A program made the position numbers and the translations under genes. This document shows, one piece after another, positions 16,926 through 25,021 of a stretch of DNA of 44,203 bases (within the stretch, counting starts at the first letter, position 1; the number at the start of each line of letters is the position of its first letter). The DNA is taken from the NCBI GenBank assembly GCA_964515805.1, contig CAZEUZ010000053.1, positions 1 to 44,203 of the forward strand, given 5' to 3'. The DNA comes from CAZEUZ01 sp964515805. GTDB lineage: Bacteria; Pseudomonadota; Gammaproteobacteria; Pseudomonadales; Cellvibrionaceae. The notes under the pieces were generated by a model. That model had not been told where the DNA came from and did not search any database. It was given only the letters and a program-made list of their open reading frames with translations.

Positions 16926-18347
16926 ATGGCCTCTGAAAAAAAGCTACCTAAAATTGAATTTCCCTGTGAAAATTATCCAATGAAAATCATTGGCGGTGCC
17001 AACGACAAAATGCTTAAAATTCTACAATTTAGTCAAAAAAAGCGAAATTTAGCTTTCTTTGTTGCAATCTTAATCGTTTCAATGATAACCGGTGGTAGTT
17101 TATATTACGATATCTCGCCAAAATTATTTGTCAACCAGTCATTGAGAATGTTAGCCACTAGTATAACTGCTCAAATATACCATCAAGAGCTGGAAGAGGC
17201 TCGCAACATAGCAAAAAGTTATCAACTAGGTGGCACTTTTAATGCAAATGAACAACCGGAGGATAGCTGGAACAATACCAGTCGTGACCAAAATAATTTA
17301 GTCTTTGGCCACTATATTGGCGCTACTCATAGTGATTTAGCTTTTCCATTCGTTTTTGAGGATCAGAACACCGAGCATTTAAAACTACTGAGAAGACGAT
17401 TTGATATAGTCTCACTCGCCAAATCAGGAGATTCCGAATACGAATCTATGCTAAATGTTGCTGCCTGGATTGGTCAGCTGTGGGATCATGGAATAGACCC
17501 ACCACCACCTCATGGAAAACAAAACTTTAAGGTAATTGATCTAATAGACGCTGGTAGCAAAGGGGCAAGTTTCTGGTGCGAAGCGTCTGCACGCGCTACT
17601 ACACAAATAGCGTCCGCTCTAGGATGGCCCTCAAGACTGATAACTCTTTCAAACAGAGGTTACAGGTGGGAGCATGCTGTAGCTGAATTTTGGTCAAATC
17701 AGTTTTCAAAATGGTTCATCGTAGATACAGATTTCAATGTTGTTTATGAATCAGATGGAGTTCCTCTCTCAGCATATGAACTTGTACATAATGGACAGAG
17801 TTTAAAAAAGATGGGAAAGTTAAAACTTAGACAGTTTGCACCAATGAAACCATTTTTCAAGGAAAGACATGGCAGCCTTCGCGAAGTTGGCAAGCTTTAT
17901 CAATTAAGGTTAGCTAATTACGCTCATTACGATATGCGCAATGACTGGGCATCAAGGCAACTGAGTAAAGGCAGTCCAGCAGGTGGCGCCATAGCGACTT
18001 ACAGCACTTCCAACGATTTCCTTCCTTCCCTTTATAATGGATACAAAAAAACAACAGATCAAAACGTTTTCGACTGGCCGGTAAATATAGTTGAAATACA
18101 TTTAAAGAATTGGGAAGCGCTAGAAAAGAAGGTTGAGATTACCTTGGAATACAAGGTGTTCGGACCATATGTTCTGTATTTAGAGACCAAATTGAATAAT
18201 GGTGAATGGAAGAAGACTGAGCCTGGAATTAATACACTGAAATTTGATGATGGATATCAAAAGCTACAAGCTCGTCTGGTTTTAGAAAATGATGCTAGAG
18301 GACCAATGTCAACTGTAACGTTTAGTACTTTGTCAGAGCAACATTAA
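16926..18347 (+). CDS. Membrane-anchored transglutaminase-like protein with ybeD-derived N-terminus
   Basis: A 473-residue protein. Residues 9-30 (KIEFPCENYPMKIIG and onward) are nearly those at the start of the neighbouring YbeD; then comes one membrane segment (about 41-61), a linker, and a domain with a transglutaminase/protease-like triad: Cys218 in SFWCEASARA, His250 in RWEHAVAEFW, Asp267 in WFIVDTDFN, spaced as in bacterial transglutaminase-core proteins. The C-terminal about 90 residues look like a beta-sandwich. The topology implies that the domain is periplasmic. Substrate and partner are unknown. Sampled lines are AT-richer than flanking lip genes, hinting at transfer. ATG at 16926 lacks a strong ribosome site. 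The triad assignment is from motif reading; the exact family is uncertain. Confidence 0.72.
   Translation: MASEKKLPKIEFPCENYPMKIIGGANDKMLKILQFSQKKRNLAFFVAILIVSMITGGSLYYDISPKLFVNQSLRMLATSITAQIYHQELEEARNIAKSYQLGGTFNANEQPEDSWNNTSRDQNNLVFGHYIGATHSDLAFPFVFEDQNTEHLKLLRRRFDIVSLAKSGDSEYESMLNVAAWIGQLWDHGIDPPPPHGKQNFKVIDLIDAGSKGASFWCEASARATTQIASALGWPSRLITLSNRGYRWEHAVAEFWSNQFSKWFIVDTDFNVVYESDGVPLSAYELVHNGQSLKKMGKLKLRQFAPMKPFFKERHGSLREVGKLYQLRLANYAHYDMRNDWASRQLSKGSPAGGAIATYSTSNDFLPSLYNGYKKTTDQNVFDWPVNIVEIHLKNWEALEKKVEITLEYKVFGPYVLYLETKLNNGEWKKTEPGINTLKFDDGYQKLQARLVLENDARGPMSTVTFSTLSEQH
16948..17015 (+). repeat. Direct repeat, left copy (ybeD 5' end)
   Basis: 68 bases that match 18426-18493 at 61 positions, with the first 34 bases (16948-16981) identical. 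This copy encodes residues 9-30 of the transglutaminase-like protein. The pair brackets a 1,478-base unit containing almost exactly that one gene. Confidence 0.9.
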
Positions 18348-18406
18348 ACAGTAAAACTTTCATAGTTGAAGGGACGTTAAATACAGAATCTTAACTGCAA
18401 TTTCTC

Positions 18407-18679
18407 ATGAAAAAACAGTCCGCCTCTAAAATTGAATTTCCCTGTGAAAATTATCCAATCAGAATCATTGGTGATGCTACCGACACAATGCTTGAATTTG
18501 TATTGGAGACAACGGCAACACATGCTCCTGATTTTGATAGCCAAAAGGTATTAGTCAAAACCAGTAGTCAAGGGCGTTTTCAATCCGTGACGGTATATAT
18601 TACTGTAACGGGCGAACAGCAATTGGTGGAATATCATCGAGCTCTAACGGCGCATCGATTGATCAAAATGGTAATTTAG
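18407..18679 (+). CDS. ybeD: DUF493 / YbeD family protein
   Basis: A 90-residue small ferredoxin-like-fold protein with an ACT-like appearance, conserved upstream of lipB. The family pattern KIEFPCENYPIRIIG, a central strand region and the C-terminal HRLIKMVI are complete, so this is the intact copy. Its function is not established; conservation next to lipB suggests a link to lipoate metabolism. Its stop TAG overlaps the lipB GTG by one base (TAGTG), so translation is coupled. Its first codons are duplicated at the start of the preceding gene. Confidence 0.93.
   Translation: MKKQSASKIEFPCENYPIRIIGDATDTMLEFVLETTATHAPDFDSQKVLVKTSSQGRFQSVTVYITVTGEQQLVEYHRALTAHRLIKMVI
18426..18493 (+). repeat. 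Direct repeat, right copy (ybeD 5' end)
   Basis: Partner of 16948-17015. It lies in the intact ybeD, encoding residues 7-29. Beyond this stretch, and upstream of each start codon, the two loci do not resemble each other. Confidence 0.9.
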
Positions 18680-19347
18680 TGAATTCTAACGAATCACTTA
18701 AGGTTCGGCAGTTAGGTTTGCGATACTACCGGACAGTATGGCAAGCCATGTCAGATTTTACTAATAACCGTAACGGTTCCACGGTAGATGAATTATGGCT
18801 TGTACAGCATCCTCCAGTATTCACCCAGGGAAGAGCAGGCAAACCGGAACATATATTGGCGCAATCAAGCATTGATATTGTGCATTCTGATCGAGGTGGT
18901 CAAGTCACTTATCACGGGCCCGGGCAATTAGTCGTTTATACCCTGATTGATTTGCGTCGTCGCGACCTGAGTGTGCGCGGTATAGTCGATCTGCTGGAAA
19001 CGAGCGTAATAGAGCTGTTGTCGCACTACGATCTAAAAGCAAATACAATAACCGGCGCACCCGGCATTTATATCGATGGGGGTAAAATCGCGTCTCTTGG
19101 TTTACGCATCCGCAAAGGCTATAGTTTTCACGGTCTCAGTTTAAATATCGATATGGATTTGACGCCGTTTAAACTCATCAACCCTTGCGGTTATCCGGGG
19201 TTAGAAATGGTTCAATTAATTGATAAAGTAGCTGATCCCGGCAGCCTTGTTCTGAATCAAGTTGAACAAAACCTGGTGACAATCCTAAGCCGGAAGTTAG
19301 CTGCTACGGAAACAGTTATCATAGACAATACATTAACTACCCTTTAG
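18679..19347 (+). CDS. lipB: Octanoyl-[ACP]:protein octanoyltransferase
   Basis: Transfers octanoate from ACP to the lipoyl domains of 2-oxo acid dehydrogenases and the glycine cleavage system. 222 residues. RGGQVTYHGPGQLVVY is the family signature; the catalytic pair is the Lys in GGKIASLGLRI and the Cys in INPCGYPG. The start is GTG at 18679 sharing its G with the ybeD stop. lipA follows after 48 bases, giving the two-step endogenous lipoylation pathway. Confidence 0.97.
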   Translation: MNSNESLKVRQLGLRYYRTVWQAMSDFTNNRNGSTVDELWLVQHPPVFTQGRAGKPEHILAQSSIDIVHSDRGGQVTYHGPGQLVVYTLIDLRRRDLSVRGIVDLLETSVIELLSHYDLKANTITGAPGIYIDGGKIASLGLRIRKGYSFHGLSLNIDMDLTPFKLINPCGYPGLEMVQLIDKVADPGSLVLNQVEQNLVTILSRKLAATETVIIDNTLTTL

Positions 19348-19395
19348 TCAGTTTATTGCTGATTCACCCTGCCAACACAATGGTTTATCTTATAT

Positions 19396-20376
19396 ATGAA
19401 CGACAGATTGACAGCACCCGTTAGGCGCACTGTTCGTCACGAGCGAGGTAAAAAGCTTCGCGATGCCGATAAAGTGGAACGTATACCCGTTAAAGTGATC
19501 GACAATGAGCAGCTACTGCGCAAACCCGATTGGATCAGGGTGCGTTTGCCCTTATCTCCGGAAGTTGACCGTATCAAACAAGTGCTTCGAAAAAATAATT
19601 TGTACAGTGTGTGTGAAGAAGCGTCTTGCCCCAATCTAGGCGAGTGTTTTTCGGGAGGGACGGCAACGTTTATGATTATGGGAGATATCTGCACACGTCG
19701 TTGCCCTTTCTGCGATGTGGGACATGGTAAGCCTAATCCACTCGACGATAACGAACCTGTGCACTTGGCAAAAGCCATTGCCGAAATGCGCTTAAAATAT
19801 GTTGTTATCACTTCTGTCGATCGCGACGATCTACGCGATGGTGGCGCTCAACACTTTGCCGAATGCATTCGCGAAGCACGTTTACGCTGTCCCAACTTGG
19901 AAATTGAAATACTCACGCCCGATTTCCGTGGGCGCAGGCAAGTGGCCCTGGATATTCTCGAACAAGAGCCGCCCGATGTCTTTAATCACAACCTGGAAAC
20001 CGTGCCACGCTTATATCGCGAGGCCCGGCCTGGTGCCAATTACCAATGGTCGCTGCAACTCTTGCAAGAATATAAAAAGCGACGCCCTGACATCCTAACT
20101 AAATCCGGTTTGATGGTGGGCTTAGGTGAGACCAAGGAAGAAATTTTTGAAGTGATGCGCACCATGCGCGAGCACGATATCGAGATGCTAACGATTGGCC
20201 AATACCTACAGCCATCAAAACACCACTTGCCTGTTAAACGCTATGTTACCCCTGAAGAATTTGAAGAATATAGCGATTTAGCAGATAAAATAGGATTCAA
20301 ACAAGCAGCCTGCGGTCCGTTAGTGCGTTCGTCTTATCATGCTGATCAGCAAGCGCATGGAAAAAATGTAAGCTAG
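19396..20376 (+). CDS. lipA: Lipoyl synthase
   Basis: Radical SAM enzyme that inserts two sulfurs into protein-bound octanoate. 326 residues. The auxiliary cluster cysteines lie in CEEASCPNLGEC and the radical SAM cluster in CTRRCPFCDVGHG (CX3CX2C). VVITSVDRDDLRDGGA and the C-terminal PLVRSSYHA, carrying the conserved serine ligand, are present. ATG at 19396. It sits between lipB and rsmA, all on the plus strand. Confidence 0.98.
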   Translation: MNDRLTAPVRRTVRHERGKKLRDADKVERIPVKVIDNEQLLRKPDWIRVRLPLSPEVDRIKQVLRKNNLYSVCEEASCPNLGECFSGGTATFMIMGDICTRRCPFCDVGHGKPNPLDDNEPVHLAKAIAEMRLKYVVITSVDRDDLRDGGAQHFAECIREARLRCPNLEIEILTPDFRGRRQVALDILEQEPPDVFNHNLETVPRLYREARPGANYQWSLQLLQEYKKRRPDILTKSGLMVGLGETKEEIFEVMRTMREHDIEMLTIGQYLQPSKHHLPVKRYVTPEEFEEYSDLADKIGFKQAACGPLVRSSYHADQQAHGKNVS

Positions 20377-20399
20377 TCCTTGGTATCTAATTCGAATTC

Positions 20400-21221
20400 A
20401 TGAGTAACCACAGGGCTCGTAAACGCTTTGGCCAACATTTTTTGGTCGATTCAGGTGTTGTCGACCGCATTGTCGGCTATATCAACCCTCGGCCTGATGA
20501 TAATTTAGTTGAAATCGGGCCAGGTAAAGGGGCTATTACTTCACTGTTAGCAGCTGCCTGTAATCACCTGCATATTATTGAAATTGATAGAGATTTGGTT
20601 ACAATTTTGCGACAGCAATTCACTGGTGGTGACCAAAAAACGAGTAACGTAACGGTCCATCAGGCTGACGCCTTAACTGTCGATTTTTCTTCATTTGCCA
20701 ATAAGGAATCCGCGCGCATTGTCGGCAATTTACCTTATAACATCTCGACGCCATTGATCTTTCACTTACTCACGTTTCACCAGTGTATTCGAGACATGTA
20801 TTTTATGTTGCAAAATGAAGTGGTCGATCGCCTGGCCGCGCAGCCTGGAGAGAAGATGTACGGACGCTTGAGCGTTATGGTGCAGTATTATTGTCAGATT
20901 GATAAGTTGTTTGAAGTGCCTCCGAGTTGTTTCAGCCCCCAACCTAAAGTCAATTCGGCCATTGTTAGATTAACACCCTATAAAATGCCACCCTACGTTG
21001 CCACGAATTTGGAGCATTTTAGCCGCTTGGTCAACTGTGTTTTTCAGCAGCGGCGCAAAACCTTACACAATGCATTGAAGCCTATGATTAATTCTGAGTT
21101 AACAGCGGTTAGCACTTCGTTATTGCCCGTTAATACTCGGTTACGACCGGAAAATCTCTCCGTTAGCGATTATGTTATGTTAAGTAACTTTTTATTGAGT
21201 GAAAAAGCTAGCATCTGTTGA
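20400..21221 (+). CDS. rsmA: 16S rRNA dimethyladenosine transferase
   Basis: Dimethylates the two adjacent adenines in helix 45 of 16S rRNA (KsgA). 273 residues: RKRFGQHFLVD near the N-terminus, the SAM-binding VEIGPGKGAIT, the catalytic motif NLPYNISTP and FQQRRKTL in the C-terminal domain. ATG at 20400, 23 bases after lipA. In many relatives rsmA follows pdxA; here it follows lipA instead. It converges with hemA, with an 11-base gap. Confidence 0.97.
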   Translation: MSNHRARKRFGQHFLVDSGVVDRIVGYINPRPDDNLVEIGPGKGAITSLLAAACNHLHIIEIDRDLVTILRQQFTGGDQKTSNVTVHQADALTVDFSSFANKESARIVGNLPYNISTPLIFHLLTFHQCIRDMYFMLQNEVVDRLAAQPGEKMYGRLSVMVQYYCQIDKLFEVPPSCFSPQPKVNSAIVRLTPYKMPPYVATNLEHFSRLVNCVFQQRRKTLHNALKPMINSELTAVSTSLLPVNTRLRPENLSVSDYVMLSNFLLSEKASIC

Positions 21222-21232
21222 ATAAGTAGACG

Positions 21233-22489
21233 TTATTTTTCAAACTCGAAGAGCTCCCGCGATAACCGGATTAAATCCTGTCGGCCTTCGGCTCCCGCCC
21301 GTTTCAAATTGTCTGTTGGGGCATGTAGCAATTTGTTCATCAAACTGTTCGCTGCCTGCTCGATAACTTTTTCCGCTTCACCGCCATTGGCTAAATCACG
21401 CAGCGCTTTTGATATTACCTGGTCCCGTATCGCCTCCGCTTGTTTGCGGTAGGCTTTGATGGCCGATACCGAATCCCTGGCACGCAATTCACTTTGATAT
21501 AAGGCAACATTTTTGCTGATAATTTTATAAGCATCTGTCGCGGCGCATTGCCGAGACTTGATATTGTCGTCAATGACATTGCGTAAGTTGTCAACAGTAT
21601 AAAGATAGACATCTTCCAGGTCGTTGACTTGTGCTTCAATATCTCTCGGCACGGCGATATCCACCATAAACATTGGCTTATACTTTCTCTGTTTCAATGC
21701 GTATTCAACGGCGCCTTTGCCTAAAATAGGCAGCTGACTTGCCGTTGAGGAAATGACAATATCTGCCTGATAAAGCATCTCCGGTATATCGCCAAAGACA
21801 ATTGCTTGGCCACCAAATTTACTGGCTAAAGTCTGCGCCCTTTGTAGCGTTCTGTTCGCAAAAACGATCATTTCTACTCCCTTATCCTGAAGGTGGCGCC
21901 CGACCAGTTCGATAGTTTCTCCTGCACCGATCAATAGAGTTTTACGCTGACTTAGGTCAGAAAAAATCTGTTGCGACAGGGTGACTGCCGCATAGGCGAC
22001 AGAAACCGGATTCTCGCCGATAGATGTTTGACTGCGAACCTGCTTGGCCGTACTAAACACTCGTTGAAAAATGCCGTGCAATTCTGAACCCAGTGACCCT
22101 GATGCTTGAGCCATGGCGTAACAAGATTTCATTTGACCTAAAATTTGAGGTTCACCAAGGATCATCGAATCTAGTCCGCAGGCGACCTTCATCATATGTT
22201 CGAGTGCCATGTCATCGTGGTAACTGTAGTGGCGGTCAATGAGTTTACTTGCATCCATCTGGTGGTAATCTGCAATCCACTGCAGTGTCTGATCACCAAT
22301 CGTTGGGCACGATGCTGAAAGATAGACTTCCGTTCTATTGCAGGTGGATAAAATGGCAGCTTCGGCAACATCGACGCTGCTCATGAATTGCTGCAGTGCT
22401 CGCGTCATCGTTCCCGACGCAAAAACCACTTGTTCGCGTAGTTCGAGAGGCGCACTGGCGTGATTAATACCTAAAATAAACAAGGTCAT
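21233..22489 (-). CDS. hemA: Glutamyl-tRNA reductase
   Basis: First committed enzyme of C5-pathway tetrapyrrole synthesis: NADPH-dependent reduction of Glu-tRNA to glutamate-1-semialdehyde. 418 residues. LGINHASAPLELREQVVF, the catalytic Cys in STCNRTEVYL, GEPQILGQMK, the nucleotide-binding LIGAGETIELV and the C-terminal dimerisation helix are all present. ATG at 22489. Unusually no prfA follows it here; downstream is the convergent rsmA. It is divergent from ogt with 69 bases between them. Confidence 0.97.
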   Translation of the reverse strand: MTLFILGINHASAPLELREQVVFASGTMTRALQQFMSSVDVAEAAILSTCNRTEVYLSASCPTIGDQTLQWIADYHQMDASKLIDRHYSYHDDMALEHMMKVACGLDSMILGEPQILGQMKSCYAMAQASGSLGSELHGIFQRVFSTAKQVRSQTSIGENPVSVAYAAVTLSQQIFSDLSQRKTLLIGAGETIELVGRHLQDKGVEMIVFANRTLQRAQTLASKFGGQAIVFGDIPEMLYQADIVISSTASQLPILGKGAVEYALKQRKYKPMFMVDIAVPRDIEAQVNDLEDVYLYTVDNLRNVIDDNIKSRQCAATDAYKIISKNVALYQSELRARDSVSAIKAYRKQAEAIRDQVISKALRDLANGGEAEKVIEQAANSLMNKLLHAPTDNLKRAGAEGRQDLIRLSRELFEFEK

Positions 22490-22558
22490 TATTTACATAC
22501 CGCAACAATGAGTTAACATGGTTTCAAGTGAATGTAAGGTCAATGAAGTGAGAAAATC

Positions 22559-23020
22559 ATGTATAACGATTATTGCCAAACACCGATAGGCACTGTTCAA
22601 ATTGACGCGACTGCCAAGGGCATTAGCGCGCTGAAGTTTGTCAATGAACCGGCTGCTGAAACACATAGTTGTGATTTAATCAAACGGTGCATTAACCAAC
22701 TAAATGACTACTTCGCCCATAAATTATTTCAGTTTACGCTGCCGTTCGATCTAGCCGGCACAGCATTTCAACAGTCTGTTTGGAACAAACTGGCCACCCT
22801 TTCCTACGGTGTAACATCTTCCTATTCCGATATCGCCAACAGTTTGCAAAAACCCAAAGCTCTGCGTGCAGTTGGCAGTGCCAACAGTAAAAATCCGGTT
22901 GCTATTCTGTTACCCTGCCATCGGGTTATCGGCAGCAATGGTCATCTCACCGGCTATGCCTGGGGAGTTGACCGGAAACGCTGGCTGCTGGAACACGAAG
23001 GGATTGTCCAATCAAGATAA
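22559..23020 (+). CDS. ogt: Methylated-DNA-[protein]-cysteine S-methyltransferase
   Basis: Suicide repair protein that removes alkyl groups from O6-alkylguanine. 153 residues. The acceptor Cys lies in the canonical PCHRVI motif (about residue 121), with the helix-turn-helix and arginine-finger region ALRAVGSANSKNP just before it. FQQSVWNKLATLSYG is also typical. No Ada-type regulatory domain is fused, so the stand-alone Ogt name is preferred. It faces tatC, 16 bases apart at the 3' ends. Confidence 0.95.
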   Translation: MYNDYCQTPIGTVQIDATAKGISALKFVNEPAAETHSCDLIKRCINQLNDYFAHKLFQFTLPFDLAGTAFQQSVWNKLATLSYGVTSSYSDIANSLQKPKALRAVGSANSKNPVAILLPCHRVIGSNGHLTGYAWGVDRKRWLLEHEGIVQSR

Positions 23021-23036
23021 GAAAAGCTAGATATAT

Positions 23037-23801
23037 TTAAGTGCTGACTGCACCATCGCTTCGAACATGTACCCGCTTCCCTAAAAAGAGACCTGCTTCA
23101 AACAGTAACCACATAGGAATAGCCAACAAAAGTTGCGATACAACGTCTGGTGGTGTTAAAAACATTCCCATGACAAAACAGCTAACGATCACATAAGGCC
23201 TTTTATTGGCTAGGGAGTCGGCGCTCATTATGCCTGATCGAATCATTAATACGGTGGCTATCGGTATTTCAAAAGCGACACCAAAAGCGACAAATAATTT
23301 CAATACAAAATCTAGGTAACTGCCGATATCGGTCATTACAGTCACACCTTCAGGTGCCATTGAAGCAAAAAAACCGAACACCAGTGGGAAGACAATAAAA
23401 TAGGCGAAGGCTATGCCTCCATAGAACAGTAATACACTGGAAATAATTAAGGGCGCAACCAGTTTTTTTTCATGCCGGTAAAGCCCTGGCGCTAGAAATC
23501 CCCATATTTGATAAAGTATAAAAGGAACAGAAATAATAAAAGCAACGAAAAATGTCAACTTAAACGGCGTCAAAAACGGTGAAGCAACTTCGGTGGCAAT
23601 CATGGAAGCTCCATCGGGAAGGAATTTTTGTAGTGGTGTTGCTACGTACGCATAAATATCATTCGCGAAATTCAACAGTGCAATAAAAACTAACAATAAA
23701 GCAGCGAGGATATAAAGTAACCGATTGCGTAATTCAACTAAGTGCTGGACAAGCGGTGCACTAGGTTCACTAGAGGGCGAAGCGTTTTGTTGGGTGCTCA
23801 T
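23037..23801 (-). CDS. tatC: Sec-independent protein translocase TatC
   Basis: Core receptor of the twin-arginine export system, reading the RR signal in the inner membrane. 254 residues with six hydrophobic segments and the motifs HLVELRNRLL near the N-terminus, FLTPFKLTFFVA, and FLAPGLYRHEKK in the first cytoplasmic loop. ATG at 23801. Last gene of hisE-tatA-tatB-tatC. Confidence 0.98.
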   Translation of the reverse strand: MSTQQNASPSSEPSAPLVQHLVELRNRLLYILAALLLVFIALLNFANDIYAYVATPLQKFLPDGASMIATEVASPFLTPFKLTFFVAFIISVPFILYQIWGFLAPGLYRHEKKLVAPLIISSVLLFYGGIAFAYFIVFPLVFGFFASMAPEGVTVMTDIGSYLDFVLKLFVAFGVAFEIPIATVLMIRSGIMSADSLANKRPYVIVSCFVMGMFLTPPDVVSQLLLAIPMWLLFEAGLFLGKRVHVRSDGAVST

Positions 23802-23840
23802 TTACACTAACTATTAGTCATTGACTATCGTGGCAGTTAA

Positions 23841-24176
23841 TTATGATGAGGAATTTGCCGTATGGGACGGAGACCTATCGGGGATAATGGGTGATGTTGG
23901 AGTTGACACTGGTTGAGAAGATTTGTCTTCTTGCTCGGTCAGCCTAATTTTTTCGCTGGCCATAATTTCCTCGTTATGCAATTGCCGACGAATTTCATCG
24001 GCACCGATGTGTTCCTCAATGTCAGATTTTGCGCTTTGGAAAGCTCGTTTGATCCGACCAATAGTTAATGCAACCGTGCGCACGGCCTCCGGCATACGCT
24101 CCGGACCCACTGCCAACAAAGCGACTATCGCAACGATTAATATTTCAAAGAGTCCCACAGCTGTTTTATCCGTCAA
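23841..24176 (-). CDS. tatB: Sec-independent protein translocase TatB
   Basis: Partner of TatC in the signal-peptide receptor. 111 residues: a single N-terminal membrane helix (FEILIVAIVALLAVGPERMPE, with GPER at the hinge), an amphipathic helix and a polar tail rich in Ser, Pro and Thr. The GPERMPEAVR hinge distinguishes it from TatA. 29 bases separate it from tatA and 39 from tatC. Confidence 0.96.
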   Translation of the reverse strand: MTDKTAVGLFEILIVAIVALLAVGPERMPEAVRTVALTIGRIKRAFQSAKSDIEEHIGADEIRRQLHNEEIMASEKIRLTEQEDKSSQPVSTPTSPIIPDRSPSHTANSSS

Positions 24177-24205
24177 CTATTTACTTATCCAATAATTATG
24201 GCTTT

Positions 24206-24466
24206 TCAGCAGTCATTTTTTTCCCTATCTTTCACATTGGTTGTCTTGCCGTTGTCTTCAATTTTGATTTTTTTATTGTGACTATTCTTGGCGGTATTTT
24301 CTTGTGATTCATCCGATCCATTTTCACTGTTGACCGCCTTTTTAAAGCCTCTAACGGCATTGCCGAGATCACTGCCAATATTACGTAATCTCTTAGTGCC
24401 GAAAAGCAAAACAATAATCGCGAGGATAATTAATAATTGCCAGATACTGATGCCACCAAAACCCAT
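24206..24466 (-). CDS. tatA: Sec-independent protein translocase TatA
   Basis: Pore-forming Tat subunit. 86 residues: N-terminal helix GISIWQLLIILAIIVLLFGT, the FGTKRLRN hinge, an amphipathic helix with VRGFKKA, and a Lys/Asn/Glu-rich tail of about 40 residues. ATG at 24466. The upstream gap to hisE contains a 21-base tandem duplication. Confidence 0.96.
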   Translation of the reverse strand: MGFGGISIWQLLIILAIIVLLFGTKRLRNIGSDLGNAVRGFKKAVNSENGSDESQENTAKNSHNKKIKIEDNGKTTNVKDREKNDC

Positions 24467-24486
24467 TTCTATTCTCCCGTTATTGG

Positions 24487-24528
24487 CTAGACCGTACTAT
24501 TTTATAACTAGACCGTACTATTCTATAA
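24487..24528. repeat. 21-base tandem duplication upstream of tatA
   Basis: Two adjacent 21-base units (24487-24507 and 24508-24528, beginning CTAGACCGTACTATT) differ at one base. On the minus strand each unit carries a TATAGAAT/TATAAAAT-like hexamer, so the duplication doubles a possible -10 element 20-60 bases before tatA. Confidence 0.6.
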
Positions 24529-24550
24529 ATAGTTACAGAGATTACAAATC

Positions 24551-24880
24551 TTACTTTCTTGATGCTTTTTCATCCAAACCTGACACTTCAAAGCGACCAG
24601 CAAGTTCCGCTAGTACGGCATCAATATCTGTATCCAGATGGGACAGTGCAATCATCGAATGAAACCATAAGTCGGCTGTCTCACTGACAAAATCACTCAC
24701 ATCGCCACTAGTGGCTGCATCTTTAGCAGCGATAATAGCCTCCGTGCTTTCTTCACCTATTTTTTCCAAAATTTTATTAAGGCCTTTGGCGTGCAGTTGG
24801 GCGACATAAGAGCTGCTGCTGTCACCTGACGCTTTGCGATCCGCCAATACTTGGCTTAGCTGATGGAGTATATCGTTCAT
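24551..24880 (-). CDS. hisE: Phosphoribosyl-ATP pyrophosphatase
   Basis: Second step of histidine synthesis, hydrolysing PR-ATP to PR-AMP and pyrophosphate. 109 residues of the all-alpha MazG-like fold: GLNKILEKIGEESTEAIIAAKD supplies the metal-binding Glu residues, and ETADLWFHSMIAL the second set. Stand-alone HisE sits upstream of tatABC as in Pseudomonas, but hisI (PR-AMP cyclohydrolase), which normally precedes it there, is absent. Confidence 0.95.
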   Translation of the reverse strand: MNDILHQLSQVLADRKASGDSSSSYVAQLHAKGLNKILEKIGEESTEAIIAAKDAATSGDVSDFVSETADLWFHSMIALSHLDTDIDAVLAELAGRFEVSGLDEKASRK

Positions 24881-25021
24881 AGTTAGAAAAATTCACTAAC
24901 GGTGTAAATGAAAAAATTTATGAGTGATTTTAACTGATTAAACCGTGGATGTCGCAATTTCATGAACCGACTGCGATTTTTATCGTCGTAAGTTATATCT
25001 TAACTATGCACTGGAAGAAAC

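Noticed and set aside
16926..18679. An insertion sequence or integron cassette at ybeD
   Set aside because: No transposase or integrase, no terminal inverted repeats and no attC-like site were seen; the flanking direct repeat is coding ybeD sequence.
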